Shown here piece by piece: positions 1-9,454 of a stretch of DNA of 43,211 nt. Position 1 is the stretch's first letter, and each line of letters begins with the position of its first letter. The position numbers were made by a program, and so were the translations under genes. The stretch is from Mycobacteriaceae bacterium (GTDB lineage: Bacteria > Actinomycetota > Actinomycetes > Mycobacteriales > Mycobacteriaceae): the NCBI GenBank assembly GCA_029977845.1, contig JAPOKC010000022.1:1-43211 (forward strand). The letters are read 5' to 3'. The notes under the pieces were generated by a model. The model searched no databases. It was not told where the DNA came from and saw only the letters and a list, made by a program, of their open reading frames with translations.

Positions 1-1037
1 TGGCGGGTGATCATGTCATCCAGATTGAGCTTGCCGATCTTGTACATCGACAGCAGATGCGGGATGTCGTAGTAGGGGTTCCCGCCGCCGAAGATGGTGC
101 CCTGCAGGTTCTTCTGCATCAGCGTCAGCATCGCGAGGTTGAGCGTCACGCTGGTGTCGAGCATGCTGCCGATCGCCGTCATCACGCAGGTGCCGGACTT
201 GGCGGTGATGTTCATGTAGTTGTCGACATCGCCGCCGTGCACCTCGCCGACGGTGACGATCACCTTCTTGGCCATGAATCCGCCGGTCGCCTCGGCGATA
301 CCCATCATGGCGGCGTTGATGTCCTCATAGACGTGGGTGGCGCCGAACTTCAGGGCCTGGTCGCGCTTCCACTCCACCGGGTCGATCACGAAGATGTACC
401 GGGCTCCGGAGTTGACCGCGCCCTGCAGCGCCGACATGCCGACGCCGCCGACGCCGACGACTGCGACATCCTCACCCGGCTTGATCTGGGCGGTATGGGT
501 CGCCGACCCGTAACCGGTGGTGACACCGCAACCCACCAGACAGGCCACCTCGAACGGGATGTCCTTGGGGATCGGCACCACCGAGGACTCGTGCACCACC
601 ATGTACGGCGAGAACGTGCCGAGCAGGGTCATCGGGAAGACCGGCTCGCCGGCGGCGGTGTGGATGCGGTGGGTGCCGTCGGAGATGGCGGTGCCGGCGA
701 GCAGACCGGCACCGAGATCACAGAGGTTGCGCAGGCCGGCCTGACATGACGGACACTTGCCGCAGGACGGGATGAACGACATCACCACGTGGTCGCCGAC
801 CGCGACGCCCTCGACGCCCTCGCCGACCTCGGTGACGATGCCGGCGCCCTCGTGCCCGCCGAGAACCGGGAAGCCGAACATCGGGATGCCGCCGGTGACC
901 AGATGGTGGTCGGAGTGGCACATGCCGGAGGCTTCCATCTGGACCTTGACCTCGCCCTTCTTGGGGTCACCGATCTCGATCTCCTCGATCGCCCACGGCT
1001 GGTTGAACTCCCGGATGAGCGCGCCCTTTGTCTTCAT
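1..1037 (-). CDS. adhB: NDMA-dependent (mycofactocin-associated) Zn alcohol dehydrogenase, C-terminus cut by window edge
   Basis: About 345 codons are visible and the C-terminus runs off the left edge. The protein is a medium-chain Zn-dependent alcohol dehydrogenase. Catalytic-Zn residues are C40 and the GGHE motif (H62, E63). Structural-Zn cysteines are C92, C95, C98 and C106. The Rossmann glycines lie in VGVGGVGMSA. Sequence style and neighbours match the family named for nitrosodimethylaniline-dependent alcohol dehydrogenases. These hold NAD tightly and are linked to the peptide cofactor mycofactocin, and M. tuberculosis AdhB (Rv0761c) belongs here. It would oxidise alcohols in the cytosol; the substrate is unknown. 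The ATG is preceded by GGAGG at good spacing. A 91-base gap separates it from the ferredoxin gene and contains a KstR-like palindrome, so it probably has its own promoter. Confidence 0.9.
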   Translation of the reverse strand, partial: MKTKGALIREFNQPWAIEEIEIGDPKKGEVKVQMEASGMCHSDHHLVTGGIPMFGFPVLGGHEGAGIVTEVGEGVEGVAVGDHVVMSFIPSCGKCPSCQAGLRNLCDLGAGLLAGTAISDGTHRIHTAAGEPVFPMTLLGTFSPYMVVHESSVVPIPKDIPFEVACLVGCGVTTGYGSATHTAQIKPGEDVAVVGVGGVGMSALQGAVNSGARYIFVIDPVEWKRDQALKFGATHVYEDINAAMMGIAEATGGFMAKKVIVTVGEVHGGDVDNYMNITAKSGTCVMTAIGSMLDTSVTLNLAMLTLMQKNLQGTIFGGGNPYYDIPHLLSMYKIGKLNLDDMITR

Positions 1038-1059
1038 ACAAACCTCCGCCGAATGGTTC

Positions 1060-1073
1060 TAGAACGTGTTCTC
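1060..1073 (-). promoter_or_regulatory. KstR-like operator upstream of adhB
   Basis: The sequence TAGAACGTGTTCTC contains the arms AGAAC-N2-GTTCT. It matches the published mycobacterial KstR consensus TnnAACnnGTTnnA at all fixed positions but the last (C instead of A). It lies 23 bases upstream of the adhB ATG, where a repressor could block transcription. KstR controls sterol-catabolism genes. The assignment rests on the motif match alone. Confidence 0.5.
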
Positions 1074-1128
1074 GTCAAGTGAACCAATCCTATGGGGTGA
1101 GCCACCTCAGCGGGAGGGGTAACCGCCT

Positions 1129-2688
<1,560 letters not shown>

Positions 2689-2692
<4 letters not shown>

Positions 2693-3507
2693 GATTCCTC
2701 CGGATACTTCAGTTGCTGACGTTCCTTGGGTGCGCTGGACAACGGCGCCTCGGGTTGCAGTTCGATCGACGTCACGAAGCTGCCCCGGGGCGTCTCGGCG
2801 ACGAATGCGATGGCGCGGGCGAGATCGGATGCCCGCATGAAGTAGGAGTGCCGGGCCTGACCCCACTTGGCCCAATCATCGAGTGCGGCGGAGATTCTCT
2901 CCGGTGGGAGGGTCCAGCCCATCTCGGTCTGGGTGGGGCCGGGGTGAACGACCGACGCGCGCACACCGGTGCCTTCGAGTTCCATCTGCAATGTCGTGAC
3001 CATCGCCAGCAGACCCGCCTTGGCCGCGCCGTAGGCGCCCATGTGCGGGCGCGGCCGCAACGAGACGTCGGAACCGATGAAGATGACGTCGCCCCGCTGG
3101 CGTTTCACCATTCCCGGTAACACGGCAGAGGCCAGCCGGTTGGCGCCGATGAGGTGGATCTGCACCTGCGACTCGAACTCACCGGTGTCGATCTCGTAGA
3201 TCCGGCCGAAGTGGGTCTCGCCGGCGCCGGCGATCAGCACCTCGATGTCACCGAGTTCCTCGGCGGCGCGGGCGACGAAAGCCTTGACCGAATCCGGGTC
3301 GGTGACGTCGAGAGGCAACGCCACCGCCTCTCCGCCGTCGGCGCGGATCTGTTCGGCGAGTAGCTCACACTTGTCCACCCGACGGGCGCCGAGGGCCACC
3401 GGGAATCCGCGCGCGGCGAGTTCCACCGCGGTGGCCGCGCCGATGCCCGACGAGGCGCCGGCGATCAGTGCGGGCCGGCGGGAGGGATGGGGGTCGAATC
3501 GAGCCAT
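2689..3507 (-). CDS. Short-chain dehydrogenase/reductase (Rv0765c-like)
   Basis: A 272-residue classical SDR. The N-terminal cofactor loop reads AGASSGIG and is followed by a beta2 region with GARR, which suggests NADP(H). The NAGA-type motif appears as AGAGE, and the active-site pair is in YGAAK. In M. tuberculosis the equivalent gene also lies between cyp123 and cyp51. An oxidoreductase acting on a sterol or P450 product is a reasonable guess, but the substrate is not known. The ATG at 3507 overlaps the cyp123 stop (TGATG) and has GAAGAGG upstream. A TTG one codon earlier is possible but less likely. Confidence 0.85.
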
Positions 3508-4700
3508 CAATGCCTCTTCACGGTGATCGGAAGGTGGGCGAATCCACGCACACTGCTGGAGTGGACGCGGACCGCATCCGCCGCGTCGACCTCGAAGCCG
3601 CTGATGTTCTCCAGCAGCTCGTTCAGCGCGACCCGGGCCTCCATCCGGGCCAGGTGTGCGCCGAGGCAGAAATGCGCACCGCTGCCGAAGCTCAACAGCT
3701 TGGAGCCGATGTCCCGGCCGACGCGGAACTCGTCCGGATCGTCGAAGACCCGCTCGTCACGATGGGCCGCTCCCGGCACCAGCAACAGCGTGTCACCGCT
3801 GTGCAATGTCGTGCCGTGGAACTCGATGTCCTCGACCACCAGGCGGGCCAGGATCTGGCTGGAGGTGTCATAGCGCAGGGTTTCCTCGACCCATTCCGGG
3901 ATGCGGGAGTGATCAGAGAGCACCAGCGCCAACTGGTCCGGATTCATCCCCGCCCAGTAGACCGCGTTGCCCAGCAGTTTCGTGGTGGTCTCGTTGCCGG
4001 CGACGACCATCAGGAACAGAAACGCCATGATCTCGTCGTCGCCCAGCCGGTCGCCGTCGATCTCGGCTTCCAGCAGCGCGCTGGTCAGATCATCGGTGGG
4101 CTGCCTTCGGCGCTGCTTGACCATCTCGGCGTAATAGACCAGCAGGTCCATCGCCGCCACGAGTGCCGACTGGGGGACATCGGTGACGCCGTCCTCCCGG
4201 TGCATCACCGCATCGGCCAGGGCCCGCAGATGCTGCCGATCCGCATGCGGCACGCCGACCAGTTCGGAGATCACGTCCATCGGAAGACGGCCGGCGAACT
4301 CGGTGATGTAGTCGAAACTCTCCGACTGCAGGGCGGTGTCGAGGTGTTCCCGGGTCAACTGCAGGACGCGGGCCTCCAGTTCGCGGATCCGACGCGGCGT
4401 GAAACCCTTGGACACCAGGGTGCGCAACCGCAGGTGTGCCGGATCGTCCATCGCGAGGAACGACATCGTCCGGTAGGCCTCCGGGGTGCGCGAGATCGGA
4501 TCGAGTGCCACCCCCAACTTGTTGGACAGCTCGACGCTGTTGCGGAAACCCCTGTGTACGTCGGCATGTCGGGTCAGGGCCCAGAAGTTCAACTCGTCGT
4601 TTCGGTACAGCGGCGCCTCGTCACGCAGCCGCCTGTAATAGGGGTACGGGTCCTCGTGGAAGTCGTAGCTGTAGGGGTCCAGAACCAGTTCGACGGTCAC
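3507..4700 (-). CDS. cyp123: Cytochrome P450, CYP123 family
   Basis: A soluble P450 of about 397 residues. Key motifs are the I-helix AGNETTTK, the E-x2-R motif in ETLRYD, and the haem loop FGSGAHFCLGAHLARME. It closely resembles M. tuberculosis CYP123 (Rv0766c), including the N-terminal stretch DPYPYYRRLRDEAPLYRN, and sits in the same place. The physiological substrate of CYP123 is not established. I chose the GTG at 4700 because it forms a four-base GTGA overlap with the TetR stop. A TTG at 4712 would add four residues. Its operon position with cyp51 and one ferredoxin suggests that both P450s may use that ferredoxin. Confidence 0.9.
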   Translation of the reverse strand: MTVELVLDPYSYDFHEDPYPYYRRLRDEAPLYRNDELNFWALTRHADVHRGFRNSVELSNKLGVALDPISRTPEAYRTMSFLAMDDPAHLRLRTLVSKGFTPRRIRELEARVLQLTREHLDTALQSESFDYITEFAGRLPMDVISELVGVPHADRQHLRALADAVMHREDGVTDVPQSALVAAMDLLVYYAEMVKQRRRQPTDDLTSALLEAEIDGDRLGDDEIMAFLFLMVVAGNETTTKLLGNAVYWAGMNPDQLALVLSDHSRIPEWVEETLRYDTSSQILARLVVEDIEFHGTTLHSGDTLLLVPGAAHRDERVFDDPDEFRVGRDIGSKLLSFGSGAHFCLGAHLARMEARVALNELLENISGFEVDAADAVRVHSSSVRGFAHLPITVKRH

Positions 4701-5302
4701 CGGGCCTGCCAATCCGATTGATCGCCCAGGATCATCCCTGCCACATAACCCAGCCGCTCGGCGATCTGCCGGTAGGTGAACGCTCCGCTGCCCGCCTGGA
4801 CCAGCGCCCCGAAGTAACTCATCTCCAGGGCCGCGACGGTGTGCGACTGGGCGTCGGGTCCCAGCGCTGATTTGATCCGCTTGTGGATCTCGGCGCCGAT
4901 CCGCTCGCGTACCGTCCGCACCGCCGGTTCGTTGCTGAGCAGGGCCATGGTGCAGGCCGCTGCGACTTCGGGTTCGTCGGCGACGACGAGAGCGAGGCTG
5001 CGCAGTGCCTGTTGCACACGGCTGAGCATGTCGTCGTTGACGTCGGTGAAGAACGGCACCTGACGGACCAGTTCGAGGTAGACCTCGGCGACGAGGTGGT
5101 TCTTCGAGGAGAAGTATGTATAGGCCGTGGCCGGTGCGACGTTGGCCCTGGCGGCCACCGCACGCACGGTGAGGTCGGCGTAGGACGATCCGCGGAGGGT
5201 CTCCAGCGCCGCGCCCACAAGCTTGCGGAAAGTCTCCTCCTGCCGCGGCCGTCGCGGGGAAGATGAGTTGCGCGCATCGGCTGCGACTGTGTTGCTGGAC
5301 AC
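4697..5302 (-). CDS. TetR-family repressor heading the cyp123-cyp51 operon (Rv0767c-like)
   Basis: About 201 residues with a TetR N-terminal helix-turn-helix: the segment ARANVAPATAYTYFSSKNHL holds the recognition helix and the Y-F-x-S-K signature. The C-terminal ligand domain ends just before the cyp123 GTG. The GTG at 5302 gives an N-terminus VSSNTV like that of the M. tuberculosis homologue. It lies exactly six bases downstream of a TACGGT -10 element, so the message is probably leaderless. A GGACA-N2-TGTCC palindrome is centred on this start codon, which argues for autoregulation. Because cyp123, SDR, cyp51 and the ferredoxin follow with overlapping codons, the regulator probably governs the whole operon. 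Confidence 0.88.
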   Translation of the reverse strand: MSSNTVAADARNSSSPRRPRQEETFRKLVGAALETLRGSSYADLTVRAVAARANVAPATAYTYFSSKNHLVAEVYLELVRQVPFFTDVNDDMLSRVQQALRSLALVVADEPEVAAACTMALLSNEPAVRTVRERIGAEIHKRIKSALGPDAQSHTVAALEMSYFGALVQAGSGAFTYRQIAERLGYVAGMILGDQSDWQAR

Positions 5303-5308
5303 ATGTCC
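5297..5308. promoter_or_regulatory. Palindromic operator 1 over the TetR start codon
   Basis: GGACACATGTCC has arms GGACA and TGTCC with a two-base centre. It abuts the TetR -10 hexamer and is centred on the predicted leaderless transcription start. The same arms recur at 5434-5445 in this divergent region. Confidence 0.6.
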
Positions 5309-5314
5309 ACCGTA
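5309..5314 (-). promoter_or_regulatory. -10 element of the TetR-cyp123-cyp51 operon
   Basis: TACGGT on the minus strand is followed after six bases by the GTG start. A TTGCGT that could serve as a -35 lies 18 bases upstream. This spacing fits a mycobacterial leaderless promoter. Confidence 0.5.
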
Positions 5315-5433
5315 CTCAACGGCAACGGAACGACGCAAGATGTGTCACCAAAACGCCTGCTTGCAAAGCATTGAACCGGCCGGGGTCTTGCGCGGTCGCC
5401 GTCCAGCCGGTTACCGTGCGATACGGCAATCTC

Positions 5434-5445
5434 GGACAGGTGTCC
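5434..5445. promoter_or_regulatory. Palindromic operator 2 upstream of aldA
   Basis: GGACAGGTGTCC has the same GGACA/TGTCC arms as the site at 5297-5308. It lies 24 bases before the aldA ATG and touches an AT-rich CATAAAT segment that could be the aldA -10. The paired sites point to one repressor controlling both directions. Confidence 0.6.
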
Positions 5446-5469
5446 ATAAATGTCAGGCAGGAGTCGCGG

Positions 5470-6933
5470 ATGGCGATAGCAGCCGAGCGCAGCAGCGATC
5501 TGTTCATCGACGGCAAGTTTGTGGCAGGTGGTGCGGGGCGCTATGCGACCGCCAACCCCGCCACCGAGGAAGTCCTCGGCACCGCCGCCAACGCCGACGC
5601 CGAGGACATGAGCCGCGCCATCGACGCGGCGCGGCGCGCGTTCGACGAGACCGACTGGTCGACGAACACCGAACTACGGGTTCGTTGTATCCGCCAGTTG
5701 CAGACAGCCATGCGCGAGCGGGTCGAGGAACTGCGCGAGATCACCATCGCCGAGGTCGGCGCCCCCCGCATGCTGACGGCGATGGCTCAGCTCGAAGGTC
5801 CGGTGGAAGACCTCAGTTTCTCGGCTGACACCGCGGAGAACTATCAGTGGCGTACCGATATGGGCGTCGCCACCCCGATGGGTATTCCGACCCGGCGCAC
5901 CGTCGCACGGGAGGCCGTCGGCGTCGTCGGGGCCATCACCCCGTGGAACTTCCCGCATCAGATCAATCTCGCCAAGCTCGGACCCGCGCTGGCCGCCGGC
6001 AACACCGTGGTGCTCAAGCCGGCGCCCGACACTCCTTGGTGTGCGGCGATTCTCGGTGAACTGGCCGCACACACCGACCTGCCTCCGGGCGTTCTCAACA
6101 TCGTCACCTCCGAGGACCACGCGGTCGGGGCGATGCTGTCGAGTGACCCGCGCGTCGACATGGTGTCGTTCACCGGATCGACGGCCACCGGCCGCGCGGT
6201 GATGGCAGCCGGGGCGGCCACGATCAAGAAGGTGTTCCTCGAACTCGGCGGCAAGTCGGCGTTCATCGTCCTCGACGATGCGGATCTGGCCGGCGCCTGT
6301 TCGATGGCGGCGTTCACCGCCTCGATGCATGCCGGGCAGGGCTGCGCCATCACCACCCGCCTGGTGGTGCCGCGGGCCCGCTATGACGAGGCGGTCCAGG
6401 CCGCCGCCGCCACCATGTCGGGTATCAAACCGGGTGATCCGACCGACGCCGGGACAATCTGCGGCCCGGTCATCTCGGAGCGTCAGCGCGACAGAATCCA
6501 GTCCTACCTCGATCTGGCCATCGCCGAGGGCGGCAGCTTCGCCTGCGGCGGCGGCCGGCCTGCTGATCGTGATCGGGGGTTCTTCATCGAACCCACCGTG
6601 ATCGCCGGTCTGGACAACTCGGCGCGGGTGGCGCGCGAGGAGATCTTCGGACCGGTGCTGACGGTGATCGCCCACGACGGCGACGACGACGCCGTGCGGA
6701 TCGCCAACGATTCGCCGTACGGACTGTCCGGCACGGTCTTCAGCCCGGATGCCGAACGTGCGCACCGGGTGGCAGATCGTCTGCGGGTCGGCACCGTCAA
6801 CGTCAACGGCGGGGTCTGGTACTCCGCGGACATGCCCTTCGGCGGGTACAAGCAATCCGGTGTGGGCCGGGAGATGGGCCTGGCCGGTTTCGAGGAGTAT
6901 CTCGAGATCAAAGCCATCGCCACCGCGGTGTAA
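5470..6933 (+). CDS. aldA: NAD-dependent aldehyde dehydrogenase (Rv0768-like)
   Basis: A 487-residue member of the aldehyde dehydrogenase superfamily, which oxidises aldehydes to acids through a cysteine thioester. Visible landmarks are PWNFP, the coenzyme loop FTGSTATGR, general base E258 in ELGGK, nucleophile C292 in GQGCAITTR, and the C-terminal EEIFGPV and PFGGYKQSG motifs. The ATG at 5470 has CAGGAG at proper spacing; the frame stays open upstream but has no better start. It corresponds to M. tuberculosis AldA and begins a catabolic run with the next three genes. Divergence from the TetR gene and the shared palindromes suggest substrate-inducible expression. Confidence 0.93.
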   Translation: MAIAAERSSDLFIDGKFVAGGAGRYATANPATEEVLGTAANADAEDMSRAIDAARRAFDETDWSTNTELRVRCIRQLQTAMRERVEELREITIAEVGAPRMLTAMAQLEGPVEDLSFSADTAENYQWRTDMGVATPMGIPTRRTVAREAVGVVGAITPWNFPHQINLAKLGPALAAGNTVVLKPAPDTPWCAAILGELAAHTDLPPGVLNIVTSEDHAVGAMLSSDPRVDMVSFTGSTATGRAVMAAGAATIKKVFLELGGKSAFIVLDDADLAGACSMAAFTASMHAGQGCAITTRLVVPRARYDEAVQAAAATMSGIKPGDPTDAGTICGPVISERQRDRIQSYLDLAIAEGGSFACGGGRPADRDRGFFIEPTVIAGLDNSARVAREEIFGPVLTVIAHDGDDDAVRIANDSPYGLSGTVFSPDAERAHRVADRLRVGTVNVNGGVWYSADMPFGGYKQSGVGREMGLAGFEEYLEIKAIATAV

Positions 6934-6981
6934 ACCGCGAATTAAGCACAGCGGTGTAGACCCCGAGCTGAGGAGATGGGT

Positions 6982-7734
6982 ATGGGACGGTTCGACGAGA
7001 AGGTCGCGATCATCACCGGCGCGGGCGGCGGAATCGGCCAGGCCTACGCGGAGGCCCTGGCGCGTGAGGGTGCGGCGGTGGTGGTCGCCGATATCAACCT
7101 CGAGGGTGCCGATCGGGTCGCCGCCGGTATCAAGGCGGAAGGCGGGACGGCGATCCCGGTGTCGGTCGACGTCGCCGATCCGGAGTCGGCCAAGGCGATG
7201 GCCGATCGCACACTGGCCGAATTCGGCGGTATCGACTACCTGGTCAACAACGCGGCCATCTTCGGGGGGATGAAACTCGACTTCCTCGTCACGGTGGACT
7301 GGGACTACTACAAGAAGTTCATGAGTGTGAACCTCGACGGCGCACTGGCCTGCACCCGGGCGGTGTATCGGAAGATGGCCAAACGCGGCGGCGGTGCGAT
7401 CGTGAACCAGTCCTCGACCGCGGCCTGGCTCTATGCCAATTACTACGGCTTGGCCAAGGTCGGTATCAACGGTCTGACCCAACAGCTTTCGCGCGAACTC
7501 GGCGGGCAGAACATCCGGATCAATGCGATCGCTCCGGGTCCGATCGACACCGAGGCCAACCGCACCACCACCCCGAAGGAGATGCTCGACGACATCGTCA
7601 AGGGCATCCCGTTGAGCCGGTTGGGACAGCCCGAGGACCTGGTGGGCATGTGCCTCTTTCTGCTCTCCGACGAGGCCAGGTGGATCACCGGTCAGATCTT
7701 CAATGTCGACGGCGGACAGATCATCCGTTCATGA
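6982..7734 (+). CDS. Short-chain dehydrogenase/reductase (Rv0769-like)
   Basis: A 250-residue SDR with the cofactor loop TGAGGGIG, an acidic residue after beta2 (VVADIN) suggesting NAD(H), the NNAA motif, a serine in NQSST and the pair Y-G-L-A-K. I start at the ATG at 6982 because AGGAG lies six bases before it; an in-frame ATG two codons earlier sits right against the ribosome site. It follows aldA by 48 bases and precedes the hydroxyacid dehydrogenase by 16, so it is probably in the same transcript. The substrate is unknown; an alcohol or hydroxyacyl intermediate feeding the aldehyde dehydrogenase is plausible. Confidence 0.88.
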   Translation: MGRFDEKVAIITGAGGGIGQAYAEALAREGAAVVVADINLEGADRVAAGIKAEGGTAIPVSVDVADPESAKAMADRTLAEFGGIDYLVNNAAIFGGMKLDFLVTVDWDYYKKFMSVNLDGALACTRAVYRKMAKRGGGAIVNQSSTAAWLYANYYGLAKVGINGLTQQLSRELGGQNIRINAIAPGPIDTEANRTTTPKEMLDDIVKGIPLSRLGQPEDLVGMCLFLLSDEARWITGQIFNVDGGQIIRS

Positions 7735-7750
7735 GTGCGAGGAGCGCTGC

Positions 7751-8599
7751 GTGACCGAACCCAAACTCGGATACATCGGCCTGGGCAACATGGGCGGCCC
7801 GAAGGCCAAGCGGCTGATCGGCTGGCCGGGAGGTCTGATCGTCTACGACGTGCGCGGTGAGGCGATGGCGCCGTTCGCCGAGGCCGGCGCCACCGTGGCG
7901 GCCACGCTGGCCGAGGTCGCGGCTGCCGACGTGATCAGCGTGACCGTCCTCAACGACGAGCAGGTTCGCCGCGTCATCGCCGAACTCGCCGAGCACGCCT
8001 CGCCGGGAACCGTCATCGCCATCCACTCCACCATCTCCGAGACCACCGCACCGGAGTTGGCCGCGAAGTACGCACCGAAGGGCATTCACGTCATCGACGC
8101 TCCGGTCAGTGGCGGGGGAGCGTCGGAAAAGGGTGAACTGGCGACCATGATCGGCGCACCCCGGGAGGTCTACGAGCGGGTGAAGCCGGTCTTCAAGCAG
8201 TGGGCCTCGCTGATCATCCACGCCGGTGAACCCGGTGCCGGAACGCGAATGAAACTGGCCCGCAACATGTTGACCTTCACCTCCTATGCCGCGGCGTGCG
8301 AGGCGATGAAGCTCGCCGAGGCGGCCGGCCTGGACCTGCAGGCCCTCGGCCGGGTGGTGCGCCACACCGACGCGCTGACCGGCGGTCCGGGGGCGATCAT
8401 GGTCCGCGACAACATGCACGAGATCGAACCGGGCCACTGGCTCTACGACTCGTTCGTCCACGCCCGCGGACTTGGGGAGAAGGATCTGAGTCTCGCCCTG
8501 GCACTGGGTGAGTCGACGGGCGTGGATCTGCCACTGGCGGAACTGGCCTTACGTAATCTCGCCGCAGGTCTGGGCGTACCGCACAAGGGTGAGGAGTGA
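7751..8599 (+). CDS. Beta-hydroxyacid dehydrogenase family protein (Rv0770-like)
   Basis: About 282 residues of the 3-hydroxyisobutyrate/6-phosphogluconate dehydrogenase-like family. It shows an N-terminal Rossmann motif GYIGLGNMGGPKA, the substrate-binding DAPVSGGG segment and the catalytic lysine in GTRMKLARNM. These enzymes oxidise beta-hydroxyacids or reduce the semialdehydes, with NAD(P). The GTG at 7751 has GAGGAG seven bases before it; longer forms overlap the previous gene and begin without a good ribosome site. Only three bases separate it from the next gene. Confidence 0.9.
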   Translation: MTEPKLGYIGLGNMGGPKAKRLIGWPGGLIVYDVRGEAMAPFAEAGATVAATLAEVAAADVISVTVLNDEQVRRVIAELAEHASPGTVIAIHSTISETTAPELAAKYAPKGIHVIDAPVSGGGASEKGELATMIGAPREVYERVKPVFKQWASLIIHAGEPGAGTRMKLARNMLTFTSYAAACEAMKLAEAAGLDLQALGRVVRHTDALTGGPGAIMVRDNMHEIEPGHWLYDSFVHARGLGEKDLSLALALGESTGVDLPLAELALRNLAAGLGVPHKGEE

Positions 8600-8602
8600 G
8601 GA

Positions 8603-9043
8603 ATGGACGAGTTGCGCAGCAAGGGCCTGGCCAAAATGAACGAGGTCTACGGCTGGGAGATGCCCAACATCGAGGGCGACCCCTACTTCGATCTCACCGT
8701 CGATCACCTTTTCGGCACCATCTGGACCAGGCCGGGGTTGTCGATGCGCGACAAGCGCATCATGACGTTGACCGCGGTCACCGCGCTGGGCCAGTCCGAT
8801 CTCGCCGAGATCCAGGTGAACGCCGCTCTGCACAATGGCGAACTCACCGCCGATGAACTCCACGAGATGGCTATCTTCCTGACCCACTATCTCGGATTCC
8901 CGTTGGGATCGAAGTTCGACGGCGCGGTCGGCCGGGTCGTGGCCAAGCGGCGTAAGGCCGCCGAGAAGGGCGAGGGTGAGGACAAGAAGGCCAATGTCAA
9001 CGCCGCCGTCAAGATGCACAGCGGCAAGACGCTCGACGAGTGA
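8603..9043 (+). CDS. Carboxymuconolactone-decarboxylase-family protein (Rv0771-like)
   Basis: A 146-residue all-helical protein resembling PcaC-type 4-carboxymuconolactone decarboxylases. It has the core LTAVTALGQSDLAEIQVN, a LHNGELTADELHE helix, then HYLGFPLGS. There is no AhpD-type CxxC, so a peroxidase role is unlikely. A true protocatechuate role is not supported because no other pca genes are present; many family members act elsewhere. GAGGAG overlaps the stop of the previous gene, so translation is probably coupled. It closes the aldA group and ends four bases before the convergent next gene. Confidence 0.85.
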   Translation: MDELRSKGLAKMNEVYGWEMPNIEGDPYFDLTVDHLFGTIWTRPGLSMRDKRIMTLTAVTALGQSDLAEIQVNAALHNGELTADELHEMAIFLTHYLGFPLGSKFDGAVGRVVAKRRKAAEKGEGEDKKANVNAAVKMHSGKTLDE

Positions 9044-9046
9044 GGC

Positions 9047-9415
9047 TCAGCCGACCGCCGCGGTGTAGGCGACCGCGCCGGCGAAGAGCACCACGATGCA
9101 GCCGGCCATCGTGCCAACAGCGAAGGGCCAGGCCGTTTTCCGCTGTCCCAGGCGGACGATGGTGACGATCAGACCCACCAGTCCGATCAGGGCCGCCACG
9201 GCGACCGTCAACACCACCGCGGTCACGGCGGCATCCACACTGCAGGTGGCCGGCGGGCAGTAGTCGAGGAACGCCAGGGAGAACAAACCCATCACCGCGC
9301 CCGCGCCGCCGATGAACACCGTGAGCACCAGAACGATCACCGAGATCGTCACATCCGTGGTGTTGCGCGGCGGTGGGGCGGGAGGCGGCGGAGTCCAGTA
9401 CCCGGGATGGCCCAT
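9047..9415 (-). CDS. Small proline-rich three-helix membrane protein
   Basis: A 122-residue protein of unknown function. A short cytoplasmic-looking N-terminus rich in proline (residues about 9-16) leads into three predicted membrane helices (roughly 22-50, 63-88 and 95-118). The first loop holds two cysteines (YCPPATC) that could form a disulfide outside the cell. The layout resembles the many DUF4190-like small mycobacterial membrane proteins, but I do not recognise a specific family. A minus-strand TACCAT lies eight bases before the ATG, so the message may be leaderless. The next gene starts only 39 bases away in the other direction. Confidence 0.72.
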   Translation of the reverse strand: MGHPGYWTPPPPAPPPRNTTDVTISVIVLVLTVFIGGAGAVMGLFSLAFLDYCPPATCSVDAAVTAVVLTVAVAALIGLVGLIVTIVRLGQRKTAWPFAVGTMAGCIVVLFAGAVAYTAAVG

Positions 9416-9438
9416 ACGAGTCGATGGTATCGGGCCCG

Positions 9439-9448
9439 ACGGTAGGTT
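9439..9448. promoter_or_regulatory. Divergent promoter with overlapping -10 hexamers
   Basis: On the plus strand TAGGTT (9443-9448) lies six bases before the carboxyltransferase ATG. On the minus strand TACCGT (9444-9439) shares the central TA base pairs with it. This symmetric arrangement could fire in both directions. A second minus-strand hexamer, TACCAT, is at 9429-9424. Confidence 0.45.
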
Positions 9449-9454
9449 CGGCTG

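Noticed and set aside
2693..2875. N-terminal extension of CYP51
   Set aside because: The frame stays open upstream, but it lies inside the SDR gene. The ATG at 2692 has an excellent GGAGG and matches known CYP51 N-termini.
4701..4712. TTG start for CYP123 at 4712
   Set aside because: It is possible, but the GTG at 4700 makes the usual GTGA overlap with the TetR stop.
5674..7482. Long minus-strand open frame of 602 codons
   Set aside because: It lies opposite aldA and the SDR gene, has low-complexity Arg/Gly/His-rich sequence and no domain. It is a GC-rich shadow frame.
8603..9043. Protocatechuate pathway role for the carboxymuconolactone-decarboxylase-like protein
   Set aside because: No other pca gene is nearby, and the family is functionally broad.
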